A program made the position numbers and the translations under genes. DNA of 64,000 nucleotides. It comes from Taenia hydatigena. Lineage: Eukaryota; Platyhelminthes; Cestoda; Cyclophyllidea; Taeniidae. Numbering within the stretch: the first letter of the stretch is position 1; each line of letters starts with the position of its first letter. The DNA lies in assembly GCA_036345935.2 (NCBI GenBank), contig JADWOT020000004.1, positions 13,903,467-13,967,466 of the forward strand. Reading direction: 5' to 3'. This document shows, piece after piece, positions 34,842 to 47,747 of this stretch. A model generated the notes under the pieces. That model did no database searches and had not been told where the DNA came from. It saw only the letters and a list, made by a program, of their open reading frames with translations.

Positions 34842-35600
34842 TTACAGATTGCATGTAATTACCCCGTCGGCTGATTTTCTTTCGCCAATTTGTGCGCACT
34901 CCTCATACTTGTGTCCGACCGGCAGAGCACCTTTATAGGGTCGTATCATATCACGGCGGACGGTCATTACTAGGCATGGAGTTCTACGCTGCAGATGAGG
35001 CAGTGTGTCGATGAGAATACCAACACTACGCGGAACGCAACGTTGCTCCAAGGTTGACAGAAGTTGCCGTGAGTTCTAGGTGAGGCAATTGACCTGCATA
35101 TGTATGCAAGCTCTCACACTTTGCCTGTGTTATTATTTCTTTTGTCCAGTGTAAGATATCCATAGGTGCCTCTGTGCGATGTGGGAAGGTTTTCTTATGC
35201 CTTCTTTCAGAGGCAGCACACACTCAGGATCATTATCGGTCGCTACCTCCATAGTTGGTAGAAAGACATCGTAAGGCACTCTTATTTTGCCACCTGCAAG
35301 CATATTGAACAATGAAACACCAGCAGATGTGTCAATCGTAGTCCTATATGCAGAGTTTGGCATGTCCTAGGCTTAGATCTCAGACTTCAGACTGTGTTTC
35401 CTTTGTAAAGGTCCTTAATAGTGCGATAGGAGTGCGACTCGTCCTTGAGCATTTGCACGCTTCAATAAAACTTGGCTATCGAAGTTATGGGCCGATTCGG
35501 ATACTCCGTGCAGACAAATTTTCACCGATTGAAGAAAGCTGAAGAGGCCGATTCGACATCTCGCGACTTCATGGTAGCACCAAGTGAACATCCCCAGTCA
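34842..35600 (-). mobile_element. Ty3/gypsy-type integrase remnant
   Basis: Read on the minus strand from high to low coordinates, successive frames give words typical of the C-terminal half of gypsy integrases: LLRTFTKETQ near 35,430, then AYRTTIDTSAGVSLFNML (frame 35,363-35,133), then a conserved RDMIRPYKG tail near 34,920-34,970. The pieces lie in different frames with stops, so the element is dead and fragmentary. No reverse transcriptase, LTR or target duplication could be recognised nearby. Retrotransposon integrases insert element DNA into the genome, but this copy cannot. Confidence 0.7.
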
Positions 35601-36107
35601 CTTCTAAACACCTATTCGATTTCACTGTCCAGACTCCTCTTCTTTTACTACCCTATCGCCTCCTTCTGTGTGACGTAGTCCTGTGGAAGTGGTCCCAGTG
35701 TTCTCGTCTAGCACGAAATTAGAACAAATCCACCGCCTTTCGCCTAATGCGGACATTTAAGACAGTGCAGACAGTTCAGTGCCTTCGTGACATGCTAACA
35801 AACAGAGATGATAGTGACAAAAGTAACAACTTAATGAGAAGTAGCCACAGCGACGAACTACACGACTGTCTCATGCTTCTGTGCGCAAGGCAACTAGTCG
35901 GAGAATTTCCACTCTGACAAGGACTGTCCATTATTTATCCGAATGTGTTCCCCATCGGACATAGCATTACGGTATTACAAATGGAATAACCACCTTAGTT
36001 ATATCAGCTTCTTTTTCCCGTAGACGACTTTGGTAAAATGCCATTCATTAAATCCGTGCAAGCAAAAGACAATTTTAACCTGTGTGCTTTCCTCAGGTGA
36101 GTCAAAG
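35601..36107. other. no feature called
   Basis: This lies between the integrase remnant and the small frame at 36,108. A long minus frame at 36,295-35,999 overlaps the plus frame and looks like its shadow. Confidence 0.4.
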
Positions 36108-36251
36108 ATGGCTAGAATCGTTGATCCAGAAGAAAGGGACGTTAGTGAGCTGCAAAAAAAGGCAACCAAGAGACTCTCACGGCACATGTTGCATGCTAGT
36201 GGATCCAATGCATATGTTAGGCCACGAATAATGTGGTACACGAGGAAGTAA
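36108..36251 (+). CDS. small hypothetical frame behind a splice acceptor
   Basis: A good acceptor (gtgtgctttcctcag, ending about 36,095) precedes ATG 36,108. A hydrophilic 47-codon frame (ARIVDPEERDVSELQKKATK) then runs to TAA. It could be a short 3' exon. Function is unknown. Confidence 0.25.
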   Translation: MARIVDPEERDVSELQKKATKRLSRHMLHASGSNAYVRPRIMWYTRK

Positions 36252-36574
36252 CACCTTTCAAAGCCACATGTCATGATGGCAACACAGTTAAACATGAGGG
36301 TTTCGTAGTTAACACAGATAAGTCGAGGTCAATGAGGCGTAACCAAGTCAACCAATGAGTCTTCTGCATAAGAGCTTACACCTATCTCTATGAGGGCCTA
36401 AAAAACGAGCGCGCCAAAACCAAAAAAGCATTGCTTATCAACAATGAGTTCGCTGAGCACTCTTGTCATTGTCTTCAACTGTCCCTTGGTTGGTAGATGT
36501 GGTTAATCGAAACAGATCACATTTCCGCGGTGTCACTTACCCATGCGCTACTCCGGTGCAAGTACTGGCTAAAG

Positions 36575-37034
36575 CTGTCGAGGCGGCATTTGCAACTACA
36601 ACTTTTGCGATTCATTTTGCCATGGTTTGCACAACTCTACCCCTCCGCAGAATGATATGCAGAAGGTGTGGAGCAGTGAGACTCGCGATAGGCAGGGTTG
36701 TTGCAGTGGAGACTGCGGCTACTGCAGTGGATGCGAAAATGGAAAGCACGAGGACTTTTGTAACTTGACGCAGTGTCAAGCTAATGACTGCTTCGCTGGT
36801 GGCAACTGCCAAGTTGTGTGCCACAATAGCGTTTGCCATTGCGCAAGCTCTACCAATCCACAAGGACCACATATCTCGGGCTGGGGTAGGAAAATGCGAT
36901 CTCTGGACATGGTTCTACTACCCTTAGTCCTCCACTTTGTATCTACGGCATTCTCATTACTCTACAGCACCTCACATTTATTGCCCACATTAAAATTGCC
37001 CAACTGCTTTCCAGTTTTATTCCACAACAAATAA
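36575..37034 (+). CDS. cysteine-rich protein segment running into a repeat
   Basis: An acceptor-like ggctaaag (ending 36,574) opens a frame with sixteen cysteines in about 90 codons: CRGGICNYNFCDSFC, then CCSGDCGYCSGC, and further cysteines at short intervals down to VCHC. Two N-glycosylation sequons (NST, NLT) are present. After ISGWGRK the chain becomes hydrophobic (MVLLPLVLHFVSTAFSLLYS) and stops at 37,034. From about 36,925 the DNA belongs to the dispersed repeat also seen at 51,640 and 59,130, so the hydrophobic tail is supplied by the repeat. The spacing suggests a secreted disulphide-rich domain, possibly membrane- or GPI-attached. There is no start codon in this segment, so a 5' exon is missing. 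The family is not recognised. Confidence 0.4.
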
Positions 37035-40000
37035 TTTATTGTTATGTTCTAGCATCCCTATTCTTGGGACTTATCTCCCTTTTACTAACTACATTTCCGT
37101 TGCCATCGCGACCCATCGGCGTGGTATTATGATGTTCTCAAGGTCTTTGCCGTCCTCGCATTGCGAGGCACAACCTCTCCATTCTGAAGCACTGCGAAGC
37201 AACATCAACGCACTCTTGAATCGCTTGAACAAGTTGGTTTTCTCTAAGCCCCGTAGACCGCAGTTACATGTCCCAGATCACACAACAATGCAACGTCACG
37301 TGCTTATTTTAGAAGAAATTTGCCCAAAACTCAACCACACGCAAATGATGAGGCTAATTTTTTAAACAAAACGATCCGTTAGCCTTGCTACTACCAAGGT
37401 GGTGCCTTCACTTCACTTTCATCCTGACAAGTCTGCCCTTATAAAAAGGGGTTTCAGGCTATTTTCGGTTTGATATTTCTATCACATACTTGTATCGCAA
37501 CGTACAATGAACAGCTCCACTCGGTTTAAAGACCAATGTTGACAAGCGCAGGGAAGTATCAATGCCATGCCAGCAAGGCAGATGAAAGGCCAGCAGACCA
37601 ACATAGATTTGGGCAAAGGCAAAAGATACAAAGTACTGCAGACAGACCAACAGATGTTATCGAAAGGCGTTCAACAAACAGATCTCCCACCATAATCTCT
37701 ATTTTATCTGGCTAGTTCTGTCAGCATATCATTCAACTCCAATAGTGGTACTGGCTACCACGTTGGCTCAAGGGAACCGTGTGCTGAAATGACAACATAA
37801 CTCCATTTCGAGCCGTCCTGCGGAGGGGATGGTGTTACGACACCAATCAGTCAGTATGCAGCCTTCCCTCATTCCCGCCTACTTGGCATACATGTCCCTG
37901 CACAAAGTGGTTGGGGTCGTCTTGTCCTCTTCTTTTCACAAACATCCCCTTCCGCCTCTCAACCACGTACCCAACCACCGACTAGTTACACATTCTGTAC
38001 CTTCTAAAGCCATTTTCAAGGCTAAGTGACAGCATGCCACTCCTCCTAAAGACTCATGGGTGCAATCTACTTCAAAATGCACCCATCACCTGTGCAGCCA
38101 ACAATTATCTGCCATCCAACAAAGCAAGAGCAGTTCTACACCCTCTGAAGCAGAGTATGCCGCACCTGTCACACAGTCATGCAAATGGGCTACAGCTAGC
38201 GAACCTTCAATCCACAATAGAACATCTCTATCACCTATTCATACATACGTACTGCAGTCTTCTCAGCATTTCCCTCCTCCCTGAAGGCGAAAGAGGACAT
38301 CATAGTCGGGTTGAACATATACGCGTGCATTCAACATACCACTCTCAAAAGGTACAACAATGACGCAGTTAAGTGAACTCATCACCAAAATCCGTCATTC
38401 AGCAATCCACCAACGCATAATACAACCCACTTCGCCTCGTCCAGCGCCATCCGCCGTGCTCTCCTCGGTAAGGCTACTGCGTCGTCAGTCTCCTCATCTC
38501 CCATGCTGTAAGCCAATCCCGCATGGAATAGGGAGGAAATTCGCCAACCATCACGCGTGTCCATCACCAGTAGAGGAAACATTGGCCCAAAAGCGATTAG
38601 TCAAACTCCTGTCAACGGTAATGGCATCACAACAACTATAGTTGCAGTAATTAAGTTCTGATGTGGCTATCAGTCTAAAATGCACTGTCACATTGCAAGC
38701 ATGCAAAGGCAAGCGAAACTACTTGTCGCAGACAGCGGAAATACACTCGTATAAATTAATCACACTCGGGCAATAGGTGGTCGTCCACTCACTGCAACGC
38801 CCACATGCAGACGTCATTAAAAATGCCCCCTGCATGCGCGTCGACAGCTCGTGTCGAATATGACAATGGGTCGTACAGATCATAATGCGTACACATCAAA
38901 GCATCATAACTACACTCCCAATTGCTCCACACCTACTTCATATCGCCACCACCTCATGTCACAGCGGCAAAAGCGACAACATCCAACCATCTTAGGTTTA
39001 ACAAACGAGCAAAACCAATCATTGTAAGAAGATGATAGCATCTGATCGACTTATCTGACATGCTTACCAAATTACAGGTTCGACCTTGTTTCGCTCTCGC
39101 GTGCCACTCAGACCACATTCATCGTTCATGAGGCCTCCTCCACACTGGGGAAGGTAACTTTCGGTAATTTGAATCGGCTGAATAACTGCGACCCCACAGC
39201 CGTCGGCGACGGTATCCATATTCCCCCTTGCCATTGCCACCGACGCCGAAGATAAGTGTTGTTGGCAGCCTGATGAGCCTGTGATGTCGTTAAAAATAGA
39301 CCCATCATCATCCGCCATCCCCACAATCTCATCAAATCAATGAGCATACCAAAAAAGCCAACAGCAGCCCAATTAAAAAGGGCATTGCAAAACATGGAAG
39401 GTCGAATATTACACCAAGCAACGCTGTCAAAACAAGTCAATGTGCTATTGGGTGACATCTCGTCTACGCGTTCCATCACAGTGGTAGAGCACCTGCACTC
39501 AAGGGCCATAGGAAGACGAGCACCACCAGCGTAGTCAATGCAGACGGGCTTCGTCTCACTCCCTATGGCCAGTGGGCAGGAGTACATGCGCTTGCAATTT
39601 ACCTCAGTGCAAATCGCCACCCCACACACCAATCACCCATCGCATCACAAACGCAATCACATCAACGGCAGCCACGCACCACCCCAGACAACTTCGACTC
39701 CAACGCTGACTCTCCGCAAAATACTCACACTTCCGCTACAGGACAGTCCCAAGCCCACACTCCACCAGACAGTCAACATTATAAAAACTGCTACTCGTAA
39801 AGAATCCACTGGCACATCCAGTCACCACCTGCATCTCATGCATGCGGCAACCCTAACGTCCTGCCTCACACCCACCATATACCCCTCGTCATCAACTCCC
39901 AAACGGTAAACAACAAACACCCACTGCTTCACCTCCATGCAATCACATCACAGTGCAAACTGATAAACCCAACACATCCCCTCATCCTCCCCCCCCTCCC

Positions 40001-40200
40001 TCCACCTCCTCATACGGCTTGCATACCACAATTCCATCCACATGCAACCACCAAAACACCTGGACAGTGGAGGTGGCGACCCACTTTTCCCTTGAAACAG
40101 ACAGACATAAACAACCATTCGTCATGACAGACTTCCCAGGTTCGCTCGATACCGTGCAAGGTGCAATCTACCAGTGACCTACGTCACCCGATGCCACCGA
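36925..40200 (+). repeat. dispersed repeat family, copy M (central)
   Basis: This is the longest copy in direct orientation. It runs from cttagtcctccactttg through the agcatccctattcttg landmark (about 37,051), the ccgtccagc/tccgccgtgct region (38,440-38,480), the ccattgccaccgacgcc landmark (39,232) and the gacagacttccca end (40,126). It lies outside the two inverted arms and is more diverged from them than they are from each other. On its minus strand, 39,632-39,126 is open for 168 codons, with Cys-containing words also found in the 56.5-kb copy (GVAICTEVNC, KPVCIDY, NSTLTCFDSVAWC). Confidence 0.8.
39126..39632 (-). pseudogene. longest conserved frame of the dispersed family
   Basis: The minus frame of 168 codons has many cysteines in its first half and a hydrophobic stretch (FNWAAVGFFGML) after NALFN. 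The plus-strand frame of the right-arm copy at 56,519-56,836 keeps the same order of words and ends in a hydrophobic tail (FLIALLLVFIMCSLI) directly before a stop, the layout of a GPI-anchored surface protein. Frames shift in the other copies. Which strand was originally coding is not proven: the plus strand of some copies is also open for about 90 codons. Confidence 0.3.
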
Positions 40201-42399
40201 AATCTACTTCCGCACCCACGCACCACCTCGGCACTATGCTCCTCACAGACCCGTGCAAAATAACCAAACAACCCAATCCCAAAAATATGCGCTTAAATAT
40301 GGGATAAGCTGCATATAGTAGGCAGGGGACAATTTTACTGGATCTACTCAATATTTTGTCTCATAGAGAAACATCTTACCACCTGGTTGGTTCTTCATTC
40401 TCCTGCGCGTCACACATTCAATCTGTTCCATTCTCCATGTCTGCTCACCTCCTGCAACATATGCACTCGCTTCTCCACCACGTCCTACCTCGTCAATACC
40501 TGCCCAATTACGCCAAACTTGTAGGAGCCAAAACCAGTACACCAGTAGCTGCTCCATCCCGTTGCAGCCTCTAACAACCTGCGATAAAGAAATGAAAGCA
40601 CCACATCTGTACACACCTGTTCAATCACTTCGTGTTTACCAACATATCGCGCATGGTTTGACATTCAATGATATAAGTTACAGTTTTACAACTGCATTGC
40701 CTACAGCGCGTTTCCAATCGCCCTGTCAGCGCCCCGTTAAAACTAACCCAATTAAAAATGTGACCAGGAATTTAAAGCTACTCAATTCCATTGCACAAAG
40801 TTCCGTTACAGCCCTTTGCAAAAACAACCTCATTTCCCCTAGACCCACTCCTTTGTGCCCGGCTCAGAATCGGACACCAAGTCATGTCGAAGCCGAACCC
40901 ACGACCAAGTGGCTACTTATATCTTCCACATGCACTGTATTAAGGAAAGGTCAAAACAACCAAGGACTCAGGTTCCAACCAGTGATGTAGATCTTAGTAA
41001 GTAATTCCAGTGCGAAGTGTCCAACAAGCGCAATCCAATCTACCGACATGAGTGTAATAACTTGGACAGCCCAACTTCTGCTATGCACCAATTATGAAAA
41101 GATTTGGCGATCTATGGCAAAAGGAAAATACTTATCAAAAACGCGTACATTAAAAACATTAACACATAAAAGGGAATGATGACAATTCGCAAATCGAGAT
41201 TCATTCCCACCTGAGCAACGTTCGAAGTAATGACAAAGGCGGGATTCATATTTAGTGTTAGCCGATAGTGCCTCCATACTTATAACAGACGCTTCACCGA
41301 GGGAAGCAAATTTCCACCGAATTCAGTGTCTCCGACGTCCTTAACAAGAAAAAAAGCCAAATAATAGGTACATCTCCAACTGCATTCAGCAGACTATGCT
41401 GCAGTTGTCAAAATCTACTGTTAGTAAAAAAAGACCATTTAAAACTACCACAACAGTCTAAATAAATCGCTTAAACCACTTCGCAGCATAAAAAATGCCG
41501 CAATTTCGCATAATATCCAACAGTAACGTAATCTTTCCCATCGCGATTAGCTTAGCGTGTAGGCGCGTACAGAATCGAATGAGTATATGTGTATGCATAA
41601 GCGCTTTCCAAAACGATTGGAAATAATTCAACAACTTAGTGGACTCTCAACTTCTTCCACAAATCAAGCTCCATTAATAAGCCAGTGCTATAAAAATAAC
41701 AAACCATTCAATGCGAATAGTAATATCAGTTTCCGAAGTACCTGACAAACCCACGCGACAAAGTAGACGGATAACACATGGCTCCCTGCAAAGGGCCATA
41801 AACCAACCATGAAACACTCATACGCCGAGCCGTGACAACACCGATCTTAGCAATGCATTCGAACACGAGTGGCATATTTACACAAAAAAGCACATCCCTT
41901 TGTGCACAATTTATTACAAATCATTGTTGTATTCGAGCAATCATTAACATCACTTTGACGCACTACCGTATAATCACTAGCACAGTTAATCTGCGTAAAA
42001 TTTAGTAGCTCTACCAATGGATGAATTAACTGACTTCCTTCATTCGCTCTCTGAGCCCTCTTGTAACACAGAATTTGTCTGCATCAACAGCTGAAAAGGC
42101 TAGGGTGAAGAAGCACGCATTTAATGCTAATAATGGTTTTTGCTAAAATATGCCTAAGCACAGCTGGCATTTCTTCCAAGCCAATGTAGTTCTATCCAAA
42201 ATTTTGATTAGCTGTAATCTTAAGACTGATATCAATAGCTAATGCTAAAGTTGGCCTTTTGCATAACGAATAGCCTTTGCATATACCCGGCGGTATGCAT
42301 GAAAATTTGGGGCTTGCTAAGATTGTTGTTGCTGTTCACGGCTTGCACTTTTCTTTAAAGGAAGCGGATGTGTGATTATCCATTATAAAGCGTGTCTTA
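40201..42399. other. no gene called
   Basis: Intergenic-like sequence becoming A/T-rich after 41,000. A 142-codon plus frame at 40,562-40,990 is open but has no ATG-linked or splice support and is not recognised. Confidence 0.4.
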
Positions 42400-45300
42400 T
42401 TTGTTCACTTTTTGTATGTCTAGAAGTATAGCTTGACGTGAAAGTGTGGTTAGGGTTTCTTGGCTTGCTGCAATCATAGTTTCTGCATTGCCTGTAGTGG
42501 CATATTCGATTTCTTTTGTCTGCTTTAATCTAATGCTAGTATCGACATTGTCCTTCTTGGCGTAGGTGACTTGTTGCTTGCTTTTGCAGGTGCAAGTTCC
42601 TTTCAAATTAAGACAAATGGTGAGGGTTCGGATTTTCTTGTTGGTTACGCGTCTCATTTGTAGGCATGAAGTAACTTGTCGAACTATTCCAGGCGATTCT
42701 AAGGTAGCGTTTGAGGTCCTACAACAATTGTTGTAAAAGGCCATAAAGTTGAAACTAGGAAATATGTTGGGAAGAACTGATAAATGATGCAACAATTGTG
42801 GAATGTAGTTCCCACTGTCTTGATTTGGCCTCTATTGCATCAGCGGATTCAAAAATGTGAATTTTTAGTAATTCCATCGGTTAAACGTGAAGGTTTGCTT
42901 GCAAGAAAATGGCTCGCGATGCCTCCTTACCTATGATTCAGTCCAGATAACTGTTGTTGACTTTGATGAAAAGTAGGGGCTAATAAATCCAGAAATTTAT
43001 TTTTTTCCTGATGGCTCTAAAACAAATACTAATGAAAATATTCTATTGTTGGGGTTAGGAAGGATACATTATGATTTAGTCTTCAAAGTGCCGAAGCGTC
43101 AGCTTGTGCTATATTTTCGCTCTGCTATCTGATTTGAGCTTTTTATTGTAGGGATTTCATCTTGGTGTAGGTAAATCTCGTGCAGTCGGTCAAAGCTAAA
43201 ACAGAGTTGGAAGAATTTCTTCATAAGGACACTTGTTTCGTCCTCTTAAAAGGCCTTCGCTCTCCGTTTCTCAGCTGCAGGGGTTGATGAGGACGTCTGC
43301 TGTGTACGATGCAGTCATTGGAGAGTTGAAAGAGCCTGCGCTTCTTCGTCGTCCATATTGACAGCGTGCACTTCATTCGGCGCTCCTTGCATGGGGCAGC
43401 GAACCACAGTCTCATGACAGCGAGTACGTGCGTAGAGACGAACAATCAAAAGGCTGTTTTTTCGGTGGAACTACGGGTGTCAACTACTCGATCTCTTTCT
43501 CATCTCCTTGCTGAGTCGTGGGTGCCGCTGATGCTTTGATGACTGTTACCCAGTAGTAGCTACAGTAAGTGTTTGCCCCCCCTCCCCCCGCACCAACGCA
43601 ACATATTTAGTGTCCTTACTTTTTTAAATAGGCTCGACGCCAACCATGTATTGTTAGTTTCTTATCGGTTTGTAATAATTGGCTGAATTTAAGGCAGTAA
43701 GGTAGGCGTGGGATCATTTTTGGTAAGGAAATGGACTTATCTTTTTGTGAACAATTTTTTGATGTCGATTGAATAATGAGGCGCCTGGGCTGTGGTAAAG
43801 CTGTTGTGATAAAGGTGGGTGAAGTCTTGTTGCGTGAGTTAGTCATCCCTTTTCTGTAGTGTGCTGTATAAATTCGTTTTTTCAGACGCGTTTTCGATGG
43901 TGGGTATTTCTTAACCCAAACGGAAGCGAGCCGATGCAACACGTAGGATTGTAGTGTTTTCTGTTCTTTAAAGCCCCTGTGACTTATTCTTTTTTGCATC
44001 ATGATTCATTTCACTTCTCTCTTGTGTTCTCGTTGTATTTTTGCCATTCGCTTCTACTTCACCATGACCCTACTTTTCTTACAGACAAGGAATGCGATAC
44101 GGCAAAGGCAGTGATCAACAGCCAATTGCTGAACCTACACCCCTCAACCACCTTCAGCCTCGTGCTGCAGCACTATCATCGCGACCACGAAGCCGGAGAT
44201 CGCTGGCGGTCTCCTCGACAGCTCAGTCTCCTCTGCCTGTATGGTACTCACCATCTACGCAGACGGAGTATAAAGGTTTACGACCAGTGTGTCTTTGACG
44301 TTGCCTCTCTTGTTGGATGTCCAGCCCATCAAATTCCTCGCTGCAGTGGTAACTCTTACCCGTTAACCCTCCACTTCTGTGCACTCTTTTTGTTTGAAGT
44401 GGCGCGGGTTCATGCCACCATTAATGAGTGGTCAGTTGTTACTACATCTGAAAATGAAATCACATTAGCTGATGGTTCTGCTACTATCGCTACTTCCTCG
44501 TTGCCTGTCTGTGAAGTTATGGATTTGGTTGCACGGACTGTGGAAGTGGCGAAACCTGACGAACATGTGGTTCTCGCTGTTCGTTGATGCCTTGCAGGAG
44601 GGAAGAAAAGGGGGTTTGAGACTTGCGTTGTCCAGGGTGTAAGTTTCTCTTCCTACACCATGTATTGATGGTAAATCTAATCTAGGCATTTGATTTTCTT
44701 GCTTTCTCTAAGTTAGCCGAAAGCTGCTGAAGATTCTTACGAGTTAACTATTACCTCGATGCAGTTTTGGATTTCACTGCGCATGAGTTACTCTTTGGCA
44801 AAATTAGTGGGCCTTGTTGACGAAGACTCTAGTATATCGGAACTGGTGCCTGATTGTCGAATATGGACGATCGTATCGTACAACGAACTCGTGTTTAGAC
44901 AACCCAATCGGGTGACTTAAATAGTCAGCATCTCGCAGTTCTCGATTGATAACCTTGAGTTTGAGTCGTTCTGACTTTGTGCCGCGGTTGTGATATAACC
45001 TGCTACTAAAATTAGTCAACCCTATGCAAACTGTCTTGAGTCGTTTTTAAATGCCTATAATAAGCTTGAGTGGTTAAAGTGAGGTAATATTTATTCGCTT
45101 ATCACCTGCGCCTTTGCATTGGATGATCGAAAGAGTTCGTACGGTTTTCGATGGGGCCTGTTAGAGCACGTTGTATGGATGTGATGGTGTCTGCTGCTAC
45201 CGCTTCGACGGCTGCTATCCTCTGGTTGAAGGCGATGGGGATGTGGCATATCTCTTTTGGCTGATTTCATGCAAGACTGATGTGTGAGCAGCGATGCGAC

Positions 45301-47680
45301 AGTTGGCTAATCACCCCTACGCCATCATGGAAGTGGTTGTGGTGGTGATGGTGGATGCTGAGCACATGACTGCCATTCGCATGTTAGAGGGTAGGATTGG
45401 TGGGCCATGTATTTGTTGCTCCTGCATCTCCTTCACGTCCGTGTAGGGTGATTCTGTGGCTGAGCGACTGGGTGGGAGAAAAGCTGCGATTGCTGGGGAT
45501 GGAAAATTGCATCATTGTTTTCTCCTAAACGGTCCTCTCACGGGTCTGGAATGCACACCACTCTCTCCCGAAAAGACTATGCTTCGTTCATATTTATGGT
45601 GGAATGCAGATGCAGTTGTTGACAATGAATTGTTCGCTTACAAAGACCGAACGTTGGTGATGCCTTCGAACTGTCTACTCGATGGGATTTCGGTGCAACT
45701 GGGGGATGTTTGAGAGAAACTTCATAGGAAGGCGATTGGAGACCATTCTTCACTACTGCAATACTTGCTCATGAGAAGGCGCATGCACGAGATTGTGGGG
45801 AGATTAGAGAAGACCGGCCTTACAATGTGTACTACTGAAGCAGGTGTCTTTTCTACATTATAGCGACCAATATAAAGGTCAAGTGAGGCGGAGGTGCAGA
45901 CACAGATGCATCGGTGGAGGATGACGGAGAAGCAGTGGTGGTGGAGTCTGTGGTACGTGGAGGATTGGCGTTGTCGTCGAACGCAGCACTGGAGGCTACG
46001 CGCGACTAGGTGTCGGAGGGGCTGGATGCAGCCTACTGCAAACATGTCGCCTCAACTGCCGCCATTGGGACTGCCTCGGTGGTACAGGAAGTGAGGCTGG
46101 CAGAAATGGGGAAGGAGCCTTAATCGAGTCCAGGCCATCGCCATGGAATTGGAGGCGAGAGTAGCTGAGTTCCTAGTTATGCCTGTCGTCCTATGTCACC
46201 TACATTTGTAAGCTTTTATCGTTCTCCTATTTGCCCATTCATAATACAAAGTACTCAGCCACTTCATATCAATTTGTATCCCGTGTTCACATAGCCATCT
46301 ATCATTTGTTCTTCATCGGTTCATTTTCTTCGTTCACTCCTGACTTTTGTATTCAACTCATCAACTTGGTTTTACCTGCTCGATGTTGCACCGATTCTTC
46401 TGATCAAGGCATTAGATGAATCTCGTATTAAATATTCTGGCAGTGCTCTTGGATTAGTCGCTTGTTTTGAGAGTGCCTTAAGAGTTGCCTTCGAGCTTAC
46501 GTGCACAGCGTCTGCATTGGTGAGGCATGTGGTTGAAGTGTAGAGGTGTTAATATGCTTGAGGATGGAAGGGGTTGATTTGTTCAAGGTGTGCGTAAGCA
46601 TCACTAATTCAGTCGACTGCAACGCAGTTGTCAAGTCTCTTGTGGCTATTAATGAGTTTTTGCCATCTGTAGACACTGAGCGGGCGTTTAGCTCATGAGC
46701 AGATCTGGGAGAGTTAGTGAGCAATCGTAGGAACGTTCAATGTGTGCCCACCACTTGAGGGATTGATTTGGGTGACAAGGCAAAGATGAATGCGTTTTAT
46801 GTGAAGGGGGAGGGTGAAAGGCCAGTGCATGTGGCATTCTCTTCTTCCTGTACGCGCACGAAATTCAGATGGAAGTGGTGACGCAGTAGCATTGCACTCT
46901 TCTGACTCAGAGCTTTAAGACTGGCAAAGTACACTCCTTTTGTCACTTCTTGGATCCCATTTGTTTGCATCTATCGTTTGGCGTCAAATTCTGTCCAAGT
47001 GTGGTTGACCTTGCCTGGGACTGAAAAGCAGTTCGATTGCCTTCTCGTGTTGACCTCTTTGCCTCAATTTGGCCCCACTACATTCCTCTGTTCTTTGTGC
47101 GTTGAAAGCTCACGACTAGCCTGTGCTTACCACAATGTGCCTACAACTTGTCATGCATCGGGCAGTTTTGACCTACTGTGGAGGATTTGTGTATTGTATT
47201 CTCAGGAAACAATTGCCATCGTTGTCCATCAGTGGTCACTCTATAATGCCTTTTGAGGGCACAAATGGCACTGCACGTTTCAATGGCAGCTGAAAATGGC
47301 TGCGATAGGAGAGACGAGATCATACAAGAGAGGGCCTGCAAGCGTCCTGAGCTTAAATCAATGACATTTGATCGAGAGGGAAGGTTGACGAAAGGTGTAG
47401 AGCTGATGTCGGATTCCATAAATTGGACAAGGCGATGGAAGAGGATTGTGATGGAGAGTAGGAGTGGAGAAGGGAGATTCCTAGATCTCTCGAAAGGTTG
47501 CAAAAGGGAAGACAGCTGATTGTGGCGAAAAATGCAGAGATTAGTAGGGTGGAGCTGTCGGTTCTTTCTTACCTTGCGAAGGCTGCTCTAGCTGCTGGTG
47601 GTGGTGGTGGAGGTGCTGGACCATTGTGTGGGGCTGCACCTGTGCGCATTTCCATTCAGGCATCCCTGACATTCGCCTAA
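42400..47680 (+). pseudogene. large decayed plus-strand gene of unknown family
   Basis: Many plus-strand stretches read as coherent protein but are broken by isolated stops and frame changes. Examples are VQVPFKLRQM after a cttttgcag acceptor near 42,590, EITLADGSATIATSSLPVCE at about 44,456-44,515, WISLRMSYSLAKLVGLVDED at about 44,770-44,830, VSAATASTAAILWLKAMG near 45,190-45,240, WWNADAVVDNELFAYKDR near 45,600, SITNSVDCNAVVKSLVAIN near 46,600-46,655 with TGA stops at about 46,697 and 46,758, and RPELKSMTFDREGRLTKG near 47,345-47,400. Alanine-rich helical composition recurs. I could not assign a family. The part at 45,456-46,130 is a diverged relative of the 679-base module at 49,251 and 52,734. 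Confidence 0.45.
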
Positions 47681-47747
47681 ACATGCATTTAGTGAGGACG
47701 CAGCCCACTTCCCTCGAACCTGCTTTACCATTTACTCGTACACTAAT

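Noticed and set aside
42400..47680. Talin or vinculin-like identity for the Ala-rich decayed gene
   Set aside because: Only composition and helix character suggest it. No diagnostic motif order could be shown.
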